64,000 nt of DNA, taken from assembly GCA_032622095.1 (NCBI GenBank), contig CP136061.1:195220935-195284934 (forward strand). The letters run 5' to 3'. The notes beneath the pieces were generated by a model that searched no databases, was not told where the DNA came from, and saw only the letters and a list, made by a program, of their open reading frames with translations. The stretch comes from Siphonodentalium dalli. Its lineage: Eukaryota > Mollusca > Scaphopoda > Gadilida > Siphonodentaliidae. Position 1 is the stretch's first letter; each line of letters begins with the position of its first letter. Below are positions 1 through 10,676 of this stretch, one piece after another. The translations under genes were made by a program, and so were the position numbers.

Positions 1-175
1 CAATTTCTACTAAAGTATACTTTTGCACCCCATGCCATATCTGTATTATGTGATATTAATTTCGGTTAGCTGACTTTATAAAGACACAAGTCTCCTTTGG
101 TGTATCGTGTGATATAAATGGTGTTTTTATACATGTACAATAAAAAGAGAGAATATCAAAACATCCTCTGTTAAG

Positions 176-577
176 CAAGCCTTGAAATAGTGTGTCTGTC
201 ATTTGCAGGCCAGAGATCACCAAATTCACCCTCTGGGGACCTCCTCATTCTTCTTTGGCCTCATCTTCCGGGAAGTATCTGTAGTCTCAAATTAACTTTC
301 TTTTACTTACTTTTTCCCTTCTGTCTGCTCTGTTCAGTTTCTATATCCCCTAATTTGCAGAAGATAAAATGCATAATCAAGGTGACTAAATTTCAACTGG
401 GGAACTTCAATATGATCCTAGGTCTCCCATATCAGTTGAGGCCTACATGTATAAAGCAGAATGAGGTCCCCAGAGGGCAATTTTGGTGATGCTAGCCCAT
501 TATGTGGGCTAGCATCACTAAATATACCCTCTGGGGCCCTCATTCTCCAAATAACAGACACATTATTTCAAAACTTG
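176..577. mobile_element. Family C foldback (hAT-like MITE), copy C1
   Basis: Starts CAAGCCTTGAAATAGTG and ends with the diverged inverse (TATTTCAAAACTTG). Inside are the family's signature arms: an 'AATGAGGTCCCCAGAGGG' block and its inverse CCCTCTGGGG...CATT, plus the usual mid-element block carrying an AAGATAAAATGCAT motif. The 8 bp on the two sides do not match here, so the copy is older or rearranged. The 99-codon ORF at 190-489 lies wholly inside it and is not a gene. Confidence 0.8.
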
Positions 578-715
578 GAGTGAACATTTTCAATTGTTTT
601 ACTGCTGAAATCATATTTGTGTGATTTATAATCCACTTTACAATTCATAATGACACAAGCACCTCTCTAACGTTCAGATTTTGCTGTGCTGTCATTTCAC
701 TGGAAAAGCCACGTA

Positions 716-882
716 CAGTAATGCCCTAATTAATCGACTCCTTTAACCACAGCAGAATTATGGGTAACTTTTCAGGATTTAGTCGGAAATATGGCTTGTT
801 GCCATTCATCGGAAAGCTCTCCCCTGAAAAGTTACACATAATTCTGCTGTGGTTAAAGGAGTCGATTAATTAGGGCATTACT
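716..882. mobile_element. Family A foldback (Tc1/mariner-like MITE), copy A1
   Basis: Begins CAGTAATGCCCTAATTAATC directly after a TA; the right arm is the inverse and ends GGGCATTACT. Arms include GCAGAATTATGGGTAACTTT and its complement. The right side lacks part of the inner arm (the stem beyond the AAGCTCTC centre is shortened). Left and right arms share the CTCCTTTAACC variant. Confidence 0.9.
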
Positions 883-1047
883 ACTAGAATCAGCTGCTAG
901 AATGCATGGTCGAAAGCTTGTGTCATTAAATTCAAAAAATTCTCAAGGTGTACATGTATCGCTCATATTCTTCAGACATTTTGATTTAAAACGCTGGCAA
1001 AAATTTATGTGCTTTTAACATCGCCAACCAATTGATTACATAATATT

Positions 1048-1139
1048 GATGACATCATTTGGGTAGACACAATTAACTCCGATTTCCGCATTTTAAGTTT
1101 GTCAACTCATATGATGTCATATGAGGTTTAGCTATATGG
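1048..1139. repeat. Direct duplication, copy 1
   Basis: About 92 bp (GATGACATCATTTGGGTAGA to AGGTTTAGCTATATG) recurs almost unchanged at 1715-1806 in the same orientation. A nearby 'gagacttgggt' piece is also repeated, so the duplicated block may be larger and interrupted. Confidence 0.8.
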
Positions 1140-1375
1140 AGATAGCCAGACAACTGGTGGGGGTATTATTTATGTATTTTTCGGCTTATTTATTACACGA
1201 TACATGTAGTTATGAGACTTGGGTCATTGTGTTCATATTAGGGGATGCTTTCCGGTAGGGTTTTGTTGTTGTATTTTGTTGTATTGCCATTAAGCCCATT
1301 CTCTCAGACCTTCAGATTTGTGTAATTTGAGTACATCAAATCAAACCATATTATCGAAATTTAGACCACAAACTT

Positions 1376-1400
1376 AATTTATTTATTTATTTATTTATTG
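1376..1400. repeat. (ATTT)n microsatellite
   Basis: Five to six ATTT units in a row, ending before TTGTGTTC. Confidence 0.85.
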
Positions 1401-1504
1401 TGTTCATTTTCTGAGAATGACTGTTTCCAAGATAATGTCATTGATATCAATATGAATTTCGACATTTCAGTTTTCTCAGTAGCACAGGTATATATAATAC
1501 ATAT

Positions 1505-1690
1505 AATAATAATAATGTATAGCATTTGTAAAGCGCCTTTCCCATGAGGCCCAAAGCGCTCAAAGTTTTTACAATTATTACCCTGATGAGCCTGAACATT
1601 CAGTAACCATCTACTGCTCCCCGGGGACAGGGGGAGGTACAGCCGGGAGTATGCGAGGATACCATATGGCTAGCATACTGACAAGATCTT
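1505..1690. repeat. Dispersed repeat with AAAGCGC motif
   Basis: (AAT)n leads into TTGTAAAGCGCCTTTCCCAT, then GGCCCAAAGCGCTCAAAG, then a GC-richer stretch. Paired GCGC-containing motifs of this type recur as interspersed repeats in several marine invertebrates. That comparison is from memory, and the class (SINE-like or TIR) is not resolved. Confidence 0.45.
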
Positions 1691-1714
1691 TCACTGCTCA
1701 TTATCAGGAGAGGT

Positions 1715-1806
1715 GATGACATAATTTGGGTAGACACAATTAACTCCGATTTCCGCATTTTAAGTTTGTCAACTCATATGATGTCATATGAGGTTTAGCT
1801 ATATGA
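1715..1806. repeat. Direct duplication, copy 2
   Basis: Second copy of the 92-bp block at 1048-1139, differing at about one or two positions. Confidence 0.8.
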
Positions 1807-2044
1807 TATGAGACTTGGGTTCATTCATTTTTATGGCAAGCCCCAAGGAGAGGTGAGAGGTTAGTCTACAGGGAAGATCACCATCAACGAATAATCCATT
1901 GCTAGAAATGGTCGAGGAGTTTCGGATTGTTATTATATATCCTCCTTCAGGAACTGTGGGTGTGAGAAAAGTAGCTTGCTACTCCGTTTATATAGCCCAT
2001 GTGATTGGTTGAAACCTTTAAGTTTAACCTTTAGCCTTTTAGAT

Positions 2045-2325
2045 GTGGTTCAGTGTTATGGTTCAATCATGTGTGGGTTTCATTTCTGGTTCACAGTTGT
2101 GGTTCACTCATGTTCACTCCTATTTGATAGAGATGTTTTGGATGTGTAGTGTTGGTGGTTCACATATGTGGTTCACTGGTGTAGTTCACTAAATTGTTAT
2201 GGTTCACCATGTTGCTTAGGATCTCCAAATTGGTAGCCATATTTGAGGTTCATTCTCTGTCTTGTTCATTAGGTGGTTCACATTTGTGGTTCACTATGAC
2301 GTCACACGTTGTTATGGTTATTTCT
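2045..2325. repeat. Degenerate TGGTTCAC-rich minisatellite
   Basis: The words GGTTCA or GTTCAC recur more than ten times at irregular 12-40 bp spacing, often preceded by TTGT or ATGT. It reads as a decayed short tandem array. Confidence 0.5.
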
Positions 2326-2421
2326 GGTGATGGGGGACATTATTCATAGTGATTCATTTTTATGGCAAGCCCCAAAGGGCTAACCACCAATACACCACCA
2401 GGGAAGCCCCCACCCGGACAT

Positions 2422-2594
2422 AATTCAGACTAAACATTTGAACTTACTTCATTGATTAATGATGTTTGTTGAAAAAAATCACTAACAGTTTTGTTTCATG
2501 ATTTCAACACTCGAAATGTTGTTATTGGAGAACTAACTATCAATAATGAATATAAGAACAAAGTTTATCTATTTCTCCATGTTCTTCTACGATA
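2422..2594 (+). mobile_element. Family G fragment, copy G5
   Basis: The right half of family G: 'aattcagactaaa', 'gagaactaactatcaataat' and 'ctatttctccatgttcttct' all recur in G1 and G2. It is cut short before the terminal repeat, where a Helitron-like piece follows. Confidence 0.6.
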
Positions 2595-2627
2595 CTGGGA
2601 GTGGCTAAAATGTGTTCCTTTAAAAAG

Positions 2628-2840
2628 CAATCTATCTATATAAAGCCAAGTGTCTGTGTGCGTGTCTGTATGTAACTCTATCATGCTCTTGGCACATTTG
2701 TAACTTTTCACTCCAGCTTCTGATTTAGCCCAAATTAGGAACATATGTAGAGACACATCTTAGAATAAAAAGCGCAAAATTTCAGGCTGATCGGTTCAAG
2801 ATGGTCTGAGATATTAAGGGCCCCGATGGCGAAATATCGT
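2628..2840 (+). mobile_element. Possible Helitron 5' end fragment
   Basis: TCTATCTATATAAAGCC followed by a GTCTGTGTGCGTGTCTG run resembles the 5' end of Helitrons that carry GTCTGTCTG just inside, as in the copy at 10677. No CTAGT end with hairpin was found downstream, so it is at best a fragment. Confidence 0.35.
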
Positions 2841-3010
2841 ACAAATAAGAATTTATTTAGCTTACATATCCACGGGTGCCACTGAGAGCACTACCTGCAA
2901 GATAACTCTATGTCATGATAGATGTAAGATAGAGTTATGGTGCCTGCGCAAGTAAACCTATGAAATGATAAAGACCTGGCAATTTGATGGGCAATCTGCT
3001 GGTATACCTG

Positions 3011-3225
3011 CAGTAATGCCCTAATTAATCGACTCCTTTAACCACAGCAGAATTATGGGTAACGTTTCAGGATTTAGTCGGAAATATGGCTTGTTGCCAT
3101 TCATCGGAAAGCTCTCCCCGAGAGCTTTCCGATGAATGGCAACAAGCCATATTTCCAACTAAATCCTGAAAAGTTACCCATAATTCTGCTGTGGTTAAAG
3201 GAGTCGATTAATTAGGGCACTACTG
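3011..3225. mobile_element. Family A foldback, copy A2
   Basis: Full length, CAGTAATGCCCTAATTAATC to GGGCACTACTG, followed by TA. Nearly perfect arms meet at GAAAGCTCTCCCCGAGAGCT (about 3106-3125). Both arms carry the CTCCTTTAACC variant. Confidence 0.93.
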
Positions 3226-3326
3226 TACATTGTATAATTTGAACAAGGTCACTCAGAGGCAACATCATGCCTGTGAATGGATGCTTTCCCCGCTCAAATA
3301 CTATCAGCTGATAAATTTGTTTGAAA

Positions 3327-3721
3327 CAATCCTGCAAATAGTGTGCCTGTCATTTGCAGAATGAGGTCCATAGAGGGTGAATTTAGTGACTCTATTCCAC
3401 ACGACGGGCTATTGTCGCCAAATTCACCCTCTGGGAACCTCATTCTGCTATGGGAGACCAAAGATCAGATTGAAGTTCCCCAGTTGAAGTTGATGATGTT
3501 CACCCATTAGTCATCTTAATATTATGCATTTGATCTTCTGCAAATTAGTGGATATATAAACCGAACAGAAGGGAGAAAGCAACTAAAAACTATGTTAATT
3601 TGAGACTATATACATACTTCCTAGAAGATGAGGCCTAAGCAGACACAGCGGGGCTAGCATCACCAAATTCACCCTCTTGGAACCTCATTCTGCAAATGAT
3701 GACACACTATTTGCAGGCTTG
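3327..3721. mobile_element. Family C foldback, copy C2, with target duplication
   Basis: Ends CAATCCTGCAAATAGTG and CACTATTTGCAGGCTTG. Flanks GTTTGAAA (3319-3326) and GTTTGATA (3722-3729) match at 7 of 8, the hAT hallmark. The interior has outer and inner CCCTCTGGG/CCCAGAGGG arms and the mid-element block with CCCCAGTTGAAGTTGATGAT. Confidence 0.87.
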
Positions 3722-3729
3722 GTTTGATA

Positions 3730-4262
3730 GCAGTGTAGCAAATCTGAGGTAAGAGAGTTTGGAGTTTGGGGTGATACCCGGGAAGATTTGAAAGGGCCAT
3801 GGGCCCTCTCCTACAACCCACTGTTGATTGCCTTAATTCCGCTGAAGAGCTTGCAAATCTGAGGTAATATATCTTAAATTAGTTTAAATATGACAGCCCA
3901 TGGCATTCATGCTCAATTTGTATCTCACATTCCAAAATGACAGGTTTTTGAAAAACTGTTAATGGGCAGTTTCATACATGGAAGGAATATCATTTGTTGA
4001 GGATTAACTGTATCAAGTGCGGGTCATCTTTCTATCCATAGTGATTGCTTTTAAATTGAATAAATTTTCCACCTGATTAATTGAATATTTTGAGAGTGGC
4101 ACCTGTGGGATATTGGGATGTGTTGAAATTGTGAGGAAGTGATGAACTCAATTAAAGGGTTCGAGTGACACCGAACAAACAAGGACCTGATCCAATTATG
4201 TGACCATCTGATCCTCCCATACTGGTCCTATTTTAATAGGAACTCTTCACAGATAACTGACC
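3730..4262. other. Uninterpreted spacer
   Basis: Apart from a short direct repeat (GCAAATCTGAGGTAA near 3728 and 3851) I see no gene or element. Confidence 0.5.
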
Positions 4263-4264
4263 TA

Positions 4265-4453
4265 CAGTAATGCCCGAAGTATATGACCCTTTAACCACAG
4301 CAGAATTATGGGAATTTTTTCAGGATTTAGTCAGAAATATGGCTTGTTGCCATTCATCAGAAAGCTCTCACCGAGCCATATTTCCAACTAAATCCTGAAA
4401 AATTTCCCATAATTCTGCTGTGGTTTAGGGGTCGAATATTTAGCACATGACTG
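4265..4453. mobile_element. Family A foldback, copy A3 (divergent)
   Basis: TA-flanked on both sides (4263-4264, 4454-4455). The left end is CAGTAATGCCCGAAGTATAT, the subtype also seen in A6 and A10. The right inner arm is shortened and the right end is decayed (TAGCACATGACTG). Confidence 0.85.
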
Positions 4454-4455
4454 TA

Positions 4456-4821
4456 TTTGCCTGTTTGGGGGCCACTACTTGGTTGTCTAATATTAGAATA
4501 CAATATTTAACTTTCTGGATTGGGGTTAGGCTTGGGACCCATTAAGTTGCACTTGACACATTTCTGGTCTTAACCTTTTCACATCATGATGTCATGTGCT
4601 TCATACGAAAGACAGAATACACCTTTAATAATTGGATTACGTTTGTTTGAGTTATCACGCTTAAATCATGACACGGACAGTGGATGAACAGACAGATGGA
4701 TGCCTACCATCATTCATCAAACCATATCAATCGAGTTTGTAACATTGTTACACAACTTGACCAAGAATATATAGCTATGTCCAGTTTTATTGGGTGAATT
4801 AACAAATAAATATTTCTTAGT
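4456..4821. other. Uninterpreted spacer
   Basis: No repeat family member or ORF of note seen. Confidence 0.5.
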
Positions 4822-5103
4822 GAGTGAGTGATTTTGCTTTGCATCGCTTACAATTCTGGAATTTTCTCTGGTAATTATATACGTAATTCAATATTTATTG
4901 CGATATCGGCTCAAAAAAGTTGCAAAAAAGGATGAAATACAAGCTGGTACCACCTTGAATGTGAAGTAGATTATTGAGGAACAAATATTAACAAAGTTCC
5001 CTGTCAGAAAGGGTCAGAACACCAAAAAGTTCCCAGGTTTTGTAATGGTTGAATATGATCTCTATGGGCATATAGCTAGAGTAGAGATTGATGGCATAAT
5101 GTA
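4822..5103 (+). repeat. Family E dispersed repeat, copy E1
   Basis: Matches 53808-54146 and, inverted, 44583-44822 and 52312-53415. Shared words include 'attcaatatttattgc', 'agattattgaggaa', 'aagttccctgtcagaa' and 'gatctctatgggc'. No clear terminal repeats, so the class is unknown. Element A4 starts at its right edge. Confidence 0.75.
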
Positions 5104-5318
5104 CAGTAATGCTCTAAATAATCGACTCCTTAACCACAGCAGAATTATGGGTTACTTTTCAGGATTTAGTCGGAAATATAAGGCTTGTTGCCATTCATTG
5201 GAAAGCTGTCACTGAGAGCTTTCCGATGAATGGCAACAAGCCATATTTCTAACTAAATTCTGAAAAGTTACCCATAATTCTGCTGTGGTTAAGGAGTCGA
5301 TTATTTAGGGCATTACTG
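5104..5318. mobile_element. Family A foldback, copy A4
   Basis: TA-flanked, CAGTAATGCTCTAAATAATC to GGGCATTACTG. Both arms carry the AAATAATC / GATTATTT variant. Confidence 0.93.
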
Positions 5319-5319
5319 T

Positions 5320-5930
5320 ACCCCCTTGCCCTGAGAAGCTTCTGGTCCAGATGTACAGTAGCTGTGCCTATAGTCTTTCCTCTAATGTCATGACTCACTT
5401 TCAGCTACATGTATCTATATATATGTTCACATGTAACGAGGGTCTCGTGTCATTAGCTCTTGATCTGTGTGTGGTCCATGAGGTTCACCCTCGGACAAAG
5501 GTATATTCTATATCTGTTTTTGATATCCGACTCCTCATCCAATACTTATTATATTATAGAAACAATTTATTTCTGCATACATCAGTAGCCCTTTTGTGTT
5601 CATGTCCAGTTAGTTATCATTTTCACTCAGTAGGTGTCATCTCAAAAGTACACAAGTAAAGTACTTGGCACGTCAAGCTCTCGGGTTAGGCATTTTCTGA
5701 AGATTTGATAATGATTGATGACCTGAAATGACAAATTTAATACATTTCAAACTGTGTTGAATATTTTCGCAATAATACCTCTATTTGTAAAGGAGAAAAT
5801 ATATTTTCATAAAAGGACTTGAGAAGTTACATTTCATAATGGAGATCTATCGTTTTGCAGTAATTTATAAACCATGCACTTTTGTGAAGCACATATGCAA
5901 TGCATGTGTATAAATTGTTATTAACCCTTT
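5320..5930. other. Spacer with an unrecognised 102-codon ORF
   Basis: An ATG ORF at 5351-5659 has no motif I recognise, and its composition looks like chance AT-rich reading. No splice or promoter context supports it. Confidence 0.4.
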
Positions 5931-6320
5931 ACCCAACAGAACGGCCCTGTGCCAATGCATTCTCTTATATATGCGAGTCGACCATAGGTCGCCTCGCATA
6001 TATAAGAGAATGCATTGGCTTAACACATTAAAAATTATAAAATTGTTAAAGAATGTAAGAAAAAATGGTAAAAAGTGTTAAAAAAAGATTTTTTTTAGGC
6101 CAATGCATTCTCTTATATATGCGAGGCGACCTATGGTCGACTCGCATATATAAGAGAATGCATTGGCACAGGGCATAACTGTAACTATCACAATGTGGTC
6201 AAGGAGCCGGTTCCAATGATATCCATATTTGTATGGTTCTATTGAGACAGACCGAAGATATTTTAGGCTGTTGAAGCTTTATTTGGCCGGTTTTGGCCGG
6301 TTTGTTGGGTAAAGGGTTAA
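5931..6320 (+). mobile_element. Family B double-hairpin element (piggyBac-like MITE), copy B1
   Basis: Flanked by TTAA (5931-5934, 6317-6320) with ends CCCTTTACCCAACA...TGTTGGGTAAAGGG. Two hairpins share the arm CCAATGCATTCTCTTATATA: hairpin 1 at about 5953-6018, hairpin 2 at about 6100-6167, joined by an A/T spacer. The right end carries two tandem TTGGCCGGTT units. Nearly identical to B7 (28619) and B16 (61452, inverted), so this is a young subfamily. Confidence 0.93.
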
Positions 6321-6672
6321 ATAGATATAAAGGACCTCATTAAGTTTTTCACAATGTAATTAAAGTATTATTAATAGAAGGTGATTTGGTAGGATTGCAG
6401 TTTTGTTATTCATAGTTGATACTGGTATTCATTTAGCATTCGTGTCAATTATACAATTTTATAGGTCTATTCTATGAAACAATTTTTGGCCTGCCTGGAC
6501 AAGCACCAAAGGGTTATAATTGCAAATCTTTCAGAAAGGCGATTCCTTCTCCATTATCCAGGGGCACAATTTTGATCTGGAAAAGGTCATTTATTTCAGT
6601 CAGAGGAGCATAAATGCTGAAAAGGCAACATTTTGGTAATCATAAGCTTGAATATACTTTTCACTTAGGACA

Positions 6673-6910
6673 TTAACCCTTTTATGACAGGAGCTGCGCT
6701 GGTGCAGCATTATTTATCGTGTGCCAGTGCATTCTCTTATACATACATGTATATGCGAGTCTCCCATAGGGAACCTCGCATATATACCGGTAAGAGAATG
6801 CATATTATGTTATATATGTGAGGCTCCTATGTGAGAATTATCCTATAAGAGAATGTATTGGCACAGGGTTTTCACGAAATTTCAGGAAGCTCCAGTCATG
6901 AAAGGCTTAA
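6673..6910. mobile_element. Family B element, GCTGGTGCAGC subfamily, copy B2
   Basis: TTAA flanks. The left end is CCCTTTTATGACAGGAGCTG followed by GCGCTGGTGCAGC; the right end is GGAAGCTCCAGTCATGAAAGG. The two hairpins are decayed and the second is partly lost. Confidence 0.8.
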
Positions 6911-7235
6911 TAAATGTCAGTTAGCCCCCTGTGACCCCTCCTCAACCTACTAATGGATATACATTGTACTATTTTTCTGAGGACAATTTAATAAATGTTT
7001 GTTAGCCTCCTCTGCCCCTAGTGTCCCGCGATGGTACTATATTAATGGATTCATTGTATTCTTAGAACAATTTAAGAAATGCCAGGTACCCCCTCCACTC
7101 TCCATCTGACCCCCCCCCCCCCTGACCCCCCCCCCCCCAAACACACTAACCTACTATAATTGATATACTTTTCTCTTGGGACAAAATTATAATTGTTAGT
7201 TAGCCCCCAGGCCTCTGACCCCTCCCCCCTCCCCA
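6911..7235. repeat. Degenerate tandem repeat, C-rich
   Basis: Four or so units (starts near 6911, 6991, 7074, 7186) of the pattern AAATGT-AGTTAGCCCCC, then CCTACTAAT-GATATAC, then TTTTCT-GGACAA. The third unit contains two 13-base C runs (7110-7122, 7126-7138), which probably arose by slippage. The two overlapping ORFs near 7072-7447 are artefacts of this array and its flank. Confidence 0.65.
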
Positions 7236-7690
7236 CCAAAGCCAAGGACTGCTGCAGTGCCACTGAATGTATCAAACTAAGAGTGGGTCGTCTTCGCACC
7301 ATAATGCATGCTCAGGGGTATAATATACATGTACATGTAACTGACCTGTTCAGAAGAACCCTACCATATAACTGGGAGGGGGGTGGTGAACCTGTGAGTC
7401 CAGGCCAATATGGAGCTGCTTCTCCCTCTTTCCCTCCAATCATTTGAGGAGTCCCACAGAATTTACAAACAGCAGGTGGTTATTTTGGCATGTTGACCTT
7501 TTTCATCAAATAGAGCATTGAGTCTGATTAAGTGAAGAATATCATGTTATTCCAAACCTCTCAAAATGTCATAGATTTTAACAAAGGATCAGATTTCACA
7601 CAGCAAGTGTGTCTGGCTAATCTGTGGATACTATCCAGATGGCCACCAGACTAACCACTACTGTAATACATGTGTGCTGGCAAATTACAT
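7236..7690. other. Uninterpreted spacer
   Basis: No family member recognised. Confidence 0.45.
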
Positions 7691-7891
7691 TTAACCCTTT
7701 CAGTGCCAAGTCCGATTTTTGTATCAACCCATATTTCCTTGATCATTTTTCAAATTTATTGATTATATAGTCCTTATTGATAATAGAGCTGTTTCCATCA
7801 ATGTATCACATTATTATAATCAATAAATTTGAAAAATGGTCAAGGAAATATGGGTTGATAAAAAAATCGGACTTGGCACTGAAAGGGTTAA
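7691..7891. mobile_element. Family H hairpin with TTAA ends (piggyBac-like MITE)
   Basis: TTAA at 7691-7694 and 7888-7891. Arms of about 77 bp (7691-7767 and 7815-7891) are complementary with about two mismatches, starting CCCTTTCAGTGCCAAGTCCG. Only about 47 bp separates them. Only one copy in the window. The first six bases CCCTTT are shared with families B and D. Confidence 0.9.
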
Positions 7892-8440
7892 ATGGTGAGG
7901 GTGAATCCACAAACAGCCACTGCTTAATATACAATGTATAGGCAAGGGTTACATTCAGGGGGCTAGGGATGGGCCGAGGGGATTACTACCAATTTTGGCT
8001 TTCACCAATAGGGGCGCAGTGAACACAAACTGAATGTACACTGGAATGGCAAAATATAACCTACATATTAACTGTTATGTTGTCCTGAGATCATCAGGTT
8101 GTTCTTTGAAAGTGCTGTATATAAAGTGGCAAAATTTCATCTTTTGTCTTTTGACACTTATGCTTAAGCTTATATTAGTCTCAGTTAACTTCACACACAC
8201 ATATAAATAGTGGGTCTGATTACATTTCATAGACTTTCTATTTCCCCGAACCACAAGATTCCACATAAGTGACTCCAATGAGAATTTGAGAACTCACTAT
8301 TATTAGCTCCAAGATAAGTGTCCAATCGAAATGATTAATGTAACACAATGTGACATTATTTTGGGGAAGCCCACAGGCTTCCAGGAAATGACATTTCTGG
8401 GAGACTATGATAGACTCAGTATGTTTACACAGATTGGCTT
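7892..8440. other. Uninterpreted spacer
   Basis: Overlapping short ORFs on both strands (8075-8549) show no recognisable motif and look like chance. Confidence 0.4.
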
Positions 8441-8690
8441 TCATTACGGGAGCTTCCTGAAATTTTGCGAAAACCCTGTGTCAATGCATTCTCTTTATAT
8501 ATATGCGAGTCTCCCAAAGAGAATATACATCGGAACTAACAATATTTAGCTTGACCCTTAAGCCAGTGCATTCTCTTAATATATATGCAAGGCTCCCTAT
8601 TTCGGACCATCCCTCAGAATAGATAATAGACCATTCTGATGTATACTTTTATAACAGGGTAGGAGAATCTATTAGTACAGAAAGGGTTAA
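8441..8690. mobile_element. Chimeric element: family B left part, family D right end (B3/D7)
   Basis: 8441-8605 is B sequence (GGGAGCTTCCTGAAATTTTG, then two CATTCTCTTxATATATATGC arms). From about 8620 it is the family D right end: AATAGACCATTCTGATGTAT, a TAGGAGAATCTATTAGTAC run, GAAAGGG and TTAA (8687-8690). The left end lacks the TTAACCC. Confidence 0.7.
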
Positions 8691-8773
8691 AATACATGCC
8701 TTTTCTGAAAAGTGTGCCCCCTTGTTGTTGGTTGTTTCTGACACTCCTGAATATGAACATTGATGCTAGACAT

Positions 8774-9044
8774 TTAACCCTTTCTTGACAGGAGCTGCAC
8801 TGGTGCAGCATTAAAGACCCTGTACCAGTGCATTCTCTTATATATCCCAGTCTCCCATTAGGAGCCTCGCATATATAAGAGAATGCACTGGCTTACAAGG
8901 TTAAGGTAAATATTGTTAGGCCAATGTATTCCCTTATACATTTGTATATGTGAGGCTCCCTATGGGAGACTCGCATATATAAGAGAATGCATTAGCACAA
9001 GGTTTTCGCAAAATTTCAGGAAGCTCCAGTCACGGAAGGGTTAA
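8774..9044. mobile_element. Family B element, copy B4
   Basis: TTAA at 8774-8777 and 9041-9044. Ends CCCTTTCTTGACAGGAGCTG and CCAGTCACGGAAGGG. Two hairpins of the CTCCC...GGGAG loop type, with a GTTAAGGTAAATATTGTTAG spacer. Confidence 0.9.
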
Positions 9045-9320
9045 CATATTGGAGGTGTGGAAGTAGTGATGAGTGGTCAACTGACTGGTCATTCAGAATA
9101 AGAATTAGAGAATTAGAGAATATTCAAGATTCCATTTGATGTTGATATTGGTCATTCGATTTGAGATAGACATCATTGATAACCATATATGTATGGCTTT
9201 CTGATAAAAGGTATGCAAAATTTCTTGCTTCACGAACCAAAACATAACAACTATATAGGAACCTATGACAACAAAGATGTATTCTGTAGTCAAATCATGC
9301 ACGACAAGGCTCAAGGCCCA

Positions 9321-9985
9321 AAGTGGGTTCACACGAAATAATATAAAAGTCTATAAAACAACTACATGTAGATGTACATGAAAACATAGCTTGACTTTGT
9401 TCTTATTTTCTTGATTAATAACTTTCCAATTATTAGGGCATGTCAAAACCATTGTAATATGTAATCATTACTGTTGCAGTGGAATTACCAATATAACTCC
9501 AATTATAGTGCAATAAGATATCAAAGTTTATTCAAAATTTGACTGGTAGACAGTGGAAAAGGTCGAACCATTGATAAATATTCTGAATAGCATGTTCAGA
9601 CTAATATATACGATCTACAGTAATGCCCTAAGTAATCGACTCCTAAAACACAGCAGAATTATGGGTAACTTTTCAGGATTTAGACGGAAATATGGCTTGT
9701 TGCCATTCATCGGAAAGCTCTCCCCGAGAGCTTTCCGATGAATGGCAACAAGCCTTATATTTCCGACTAAATCCTGAAAAGTTACCCATAATTCTGCTGT
9801 GTTTAAGGAGTCGATTACTTATGGCATTACTGTATAATACCTCATGATTACAACACTCAAAATATCGTTATTGGAGAACTATCAATAATGAATATAACAA
9901 GGTTGACCTATTTTTCCCCATGTTCTTATAGTGGTGATGTTTTTACAGACATATATATTTTTTGCACATTTACCCACTGCGAGTG
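9321..9985 (+). mobile_element. Family G TIR element, copy G1, interrupted by A5
   Basis: Left end AAGTGGGTTCACACGAAATA... and right end (inverse) GTGGGTAAATGTGCAAAAAA form a TIR of about 45 bp. Both continue into ATAAAAGTCTATAAAAC / GTCTGTAAAAAC. Matches G2 (14969-15429) along its length. A 215-bp family A copy sits in the middle. Confidence 0.8.
9618..9832. mobile_element. Family A foldback, copy A5 (inside G1)
   Basis: TA-flanked, full length. Arms share the AAGTAATC and AAACACAG variants. It splits G1, so it is younger than G1. Confidence 0.93.
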
Positions 9986-10676
9986 CCTCCACCCGATTCG
10001 ATTTGATAATAATATCGGAACGGCAATTCGATTTGAGATCAAATCCCGAATTCGCAGGACATTATTTGATATTTGAGACCTTCATAAATATCCATGGGGG
10101 TTAGGTCACAATGTCTATAATCAATATAAGAACATATATCACATCACCATCCTGTGTTTTGTCCATTAAAATTAGTAGCCCTGGTAGCTTTGTTTGTTGA
10201 TGTCTCAACTTTACCCTAAGGACAATAGGGAGGGGGTGCAAACAGATCATTCAGATTATACAAAAACTATCAAATGTGTAAAAGTATCCCACACTTAAAA
10301 TACATGATTAAAGTTTTATTGTTGTTTGGGGTGTCTGGTGTTGGATCTGATTAAATTTCGAGCTGATTTTACAAAGTGGATCTTTTGTGAGATTATACAA
10401 TGTCACGATATTCTGAAACTCTATATCTATATTACGTTTTGACCCATCTTTTTCAATATCTCAACCCCTGCGGCTTAGTATATGACGTCATCCAAATTAA
10501 TACGAAAACTATTTGACTAAGAGGATTTGCAGAGGATCAAGTCGTTCATTTTAGTGACTATTCAGTTGGTTTAGCAAACCTAGTAAATAGTGTACTCAGC
10601 ACTATCCAGTGATGGCTGAAGCACTGAAGGGCAAGGGGTGGGGCAAACCTACAGAAGGGAGCTTTTCCTAATATTA
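9986..10676. other. Uninterpreted spacer
   Basis: Contains a self-complementary patch around 9995-10060 (CGATTTGAT/ATCAAAT words). No gene seen. Confidence 0.4.

Noticed and set aside
1505-1690. Promoter or CpG island
   Set aside because: GC rise is small and short and the sequence resembles a dispersed repeat.
5931-6320. CRISPR-like regularly spaced repeats
   Set aside because: Repeats are inverted arms of transposons with TTAA flanks, not direct repeats with unique spacers; the DNA is eukaryotic.
9553-9741. ORFs containing GFSRKYGLLPFIGKLS at many sites
   Set aside because: These are family A arms read in frame, not a conserved protein.
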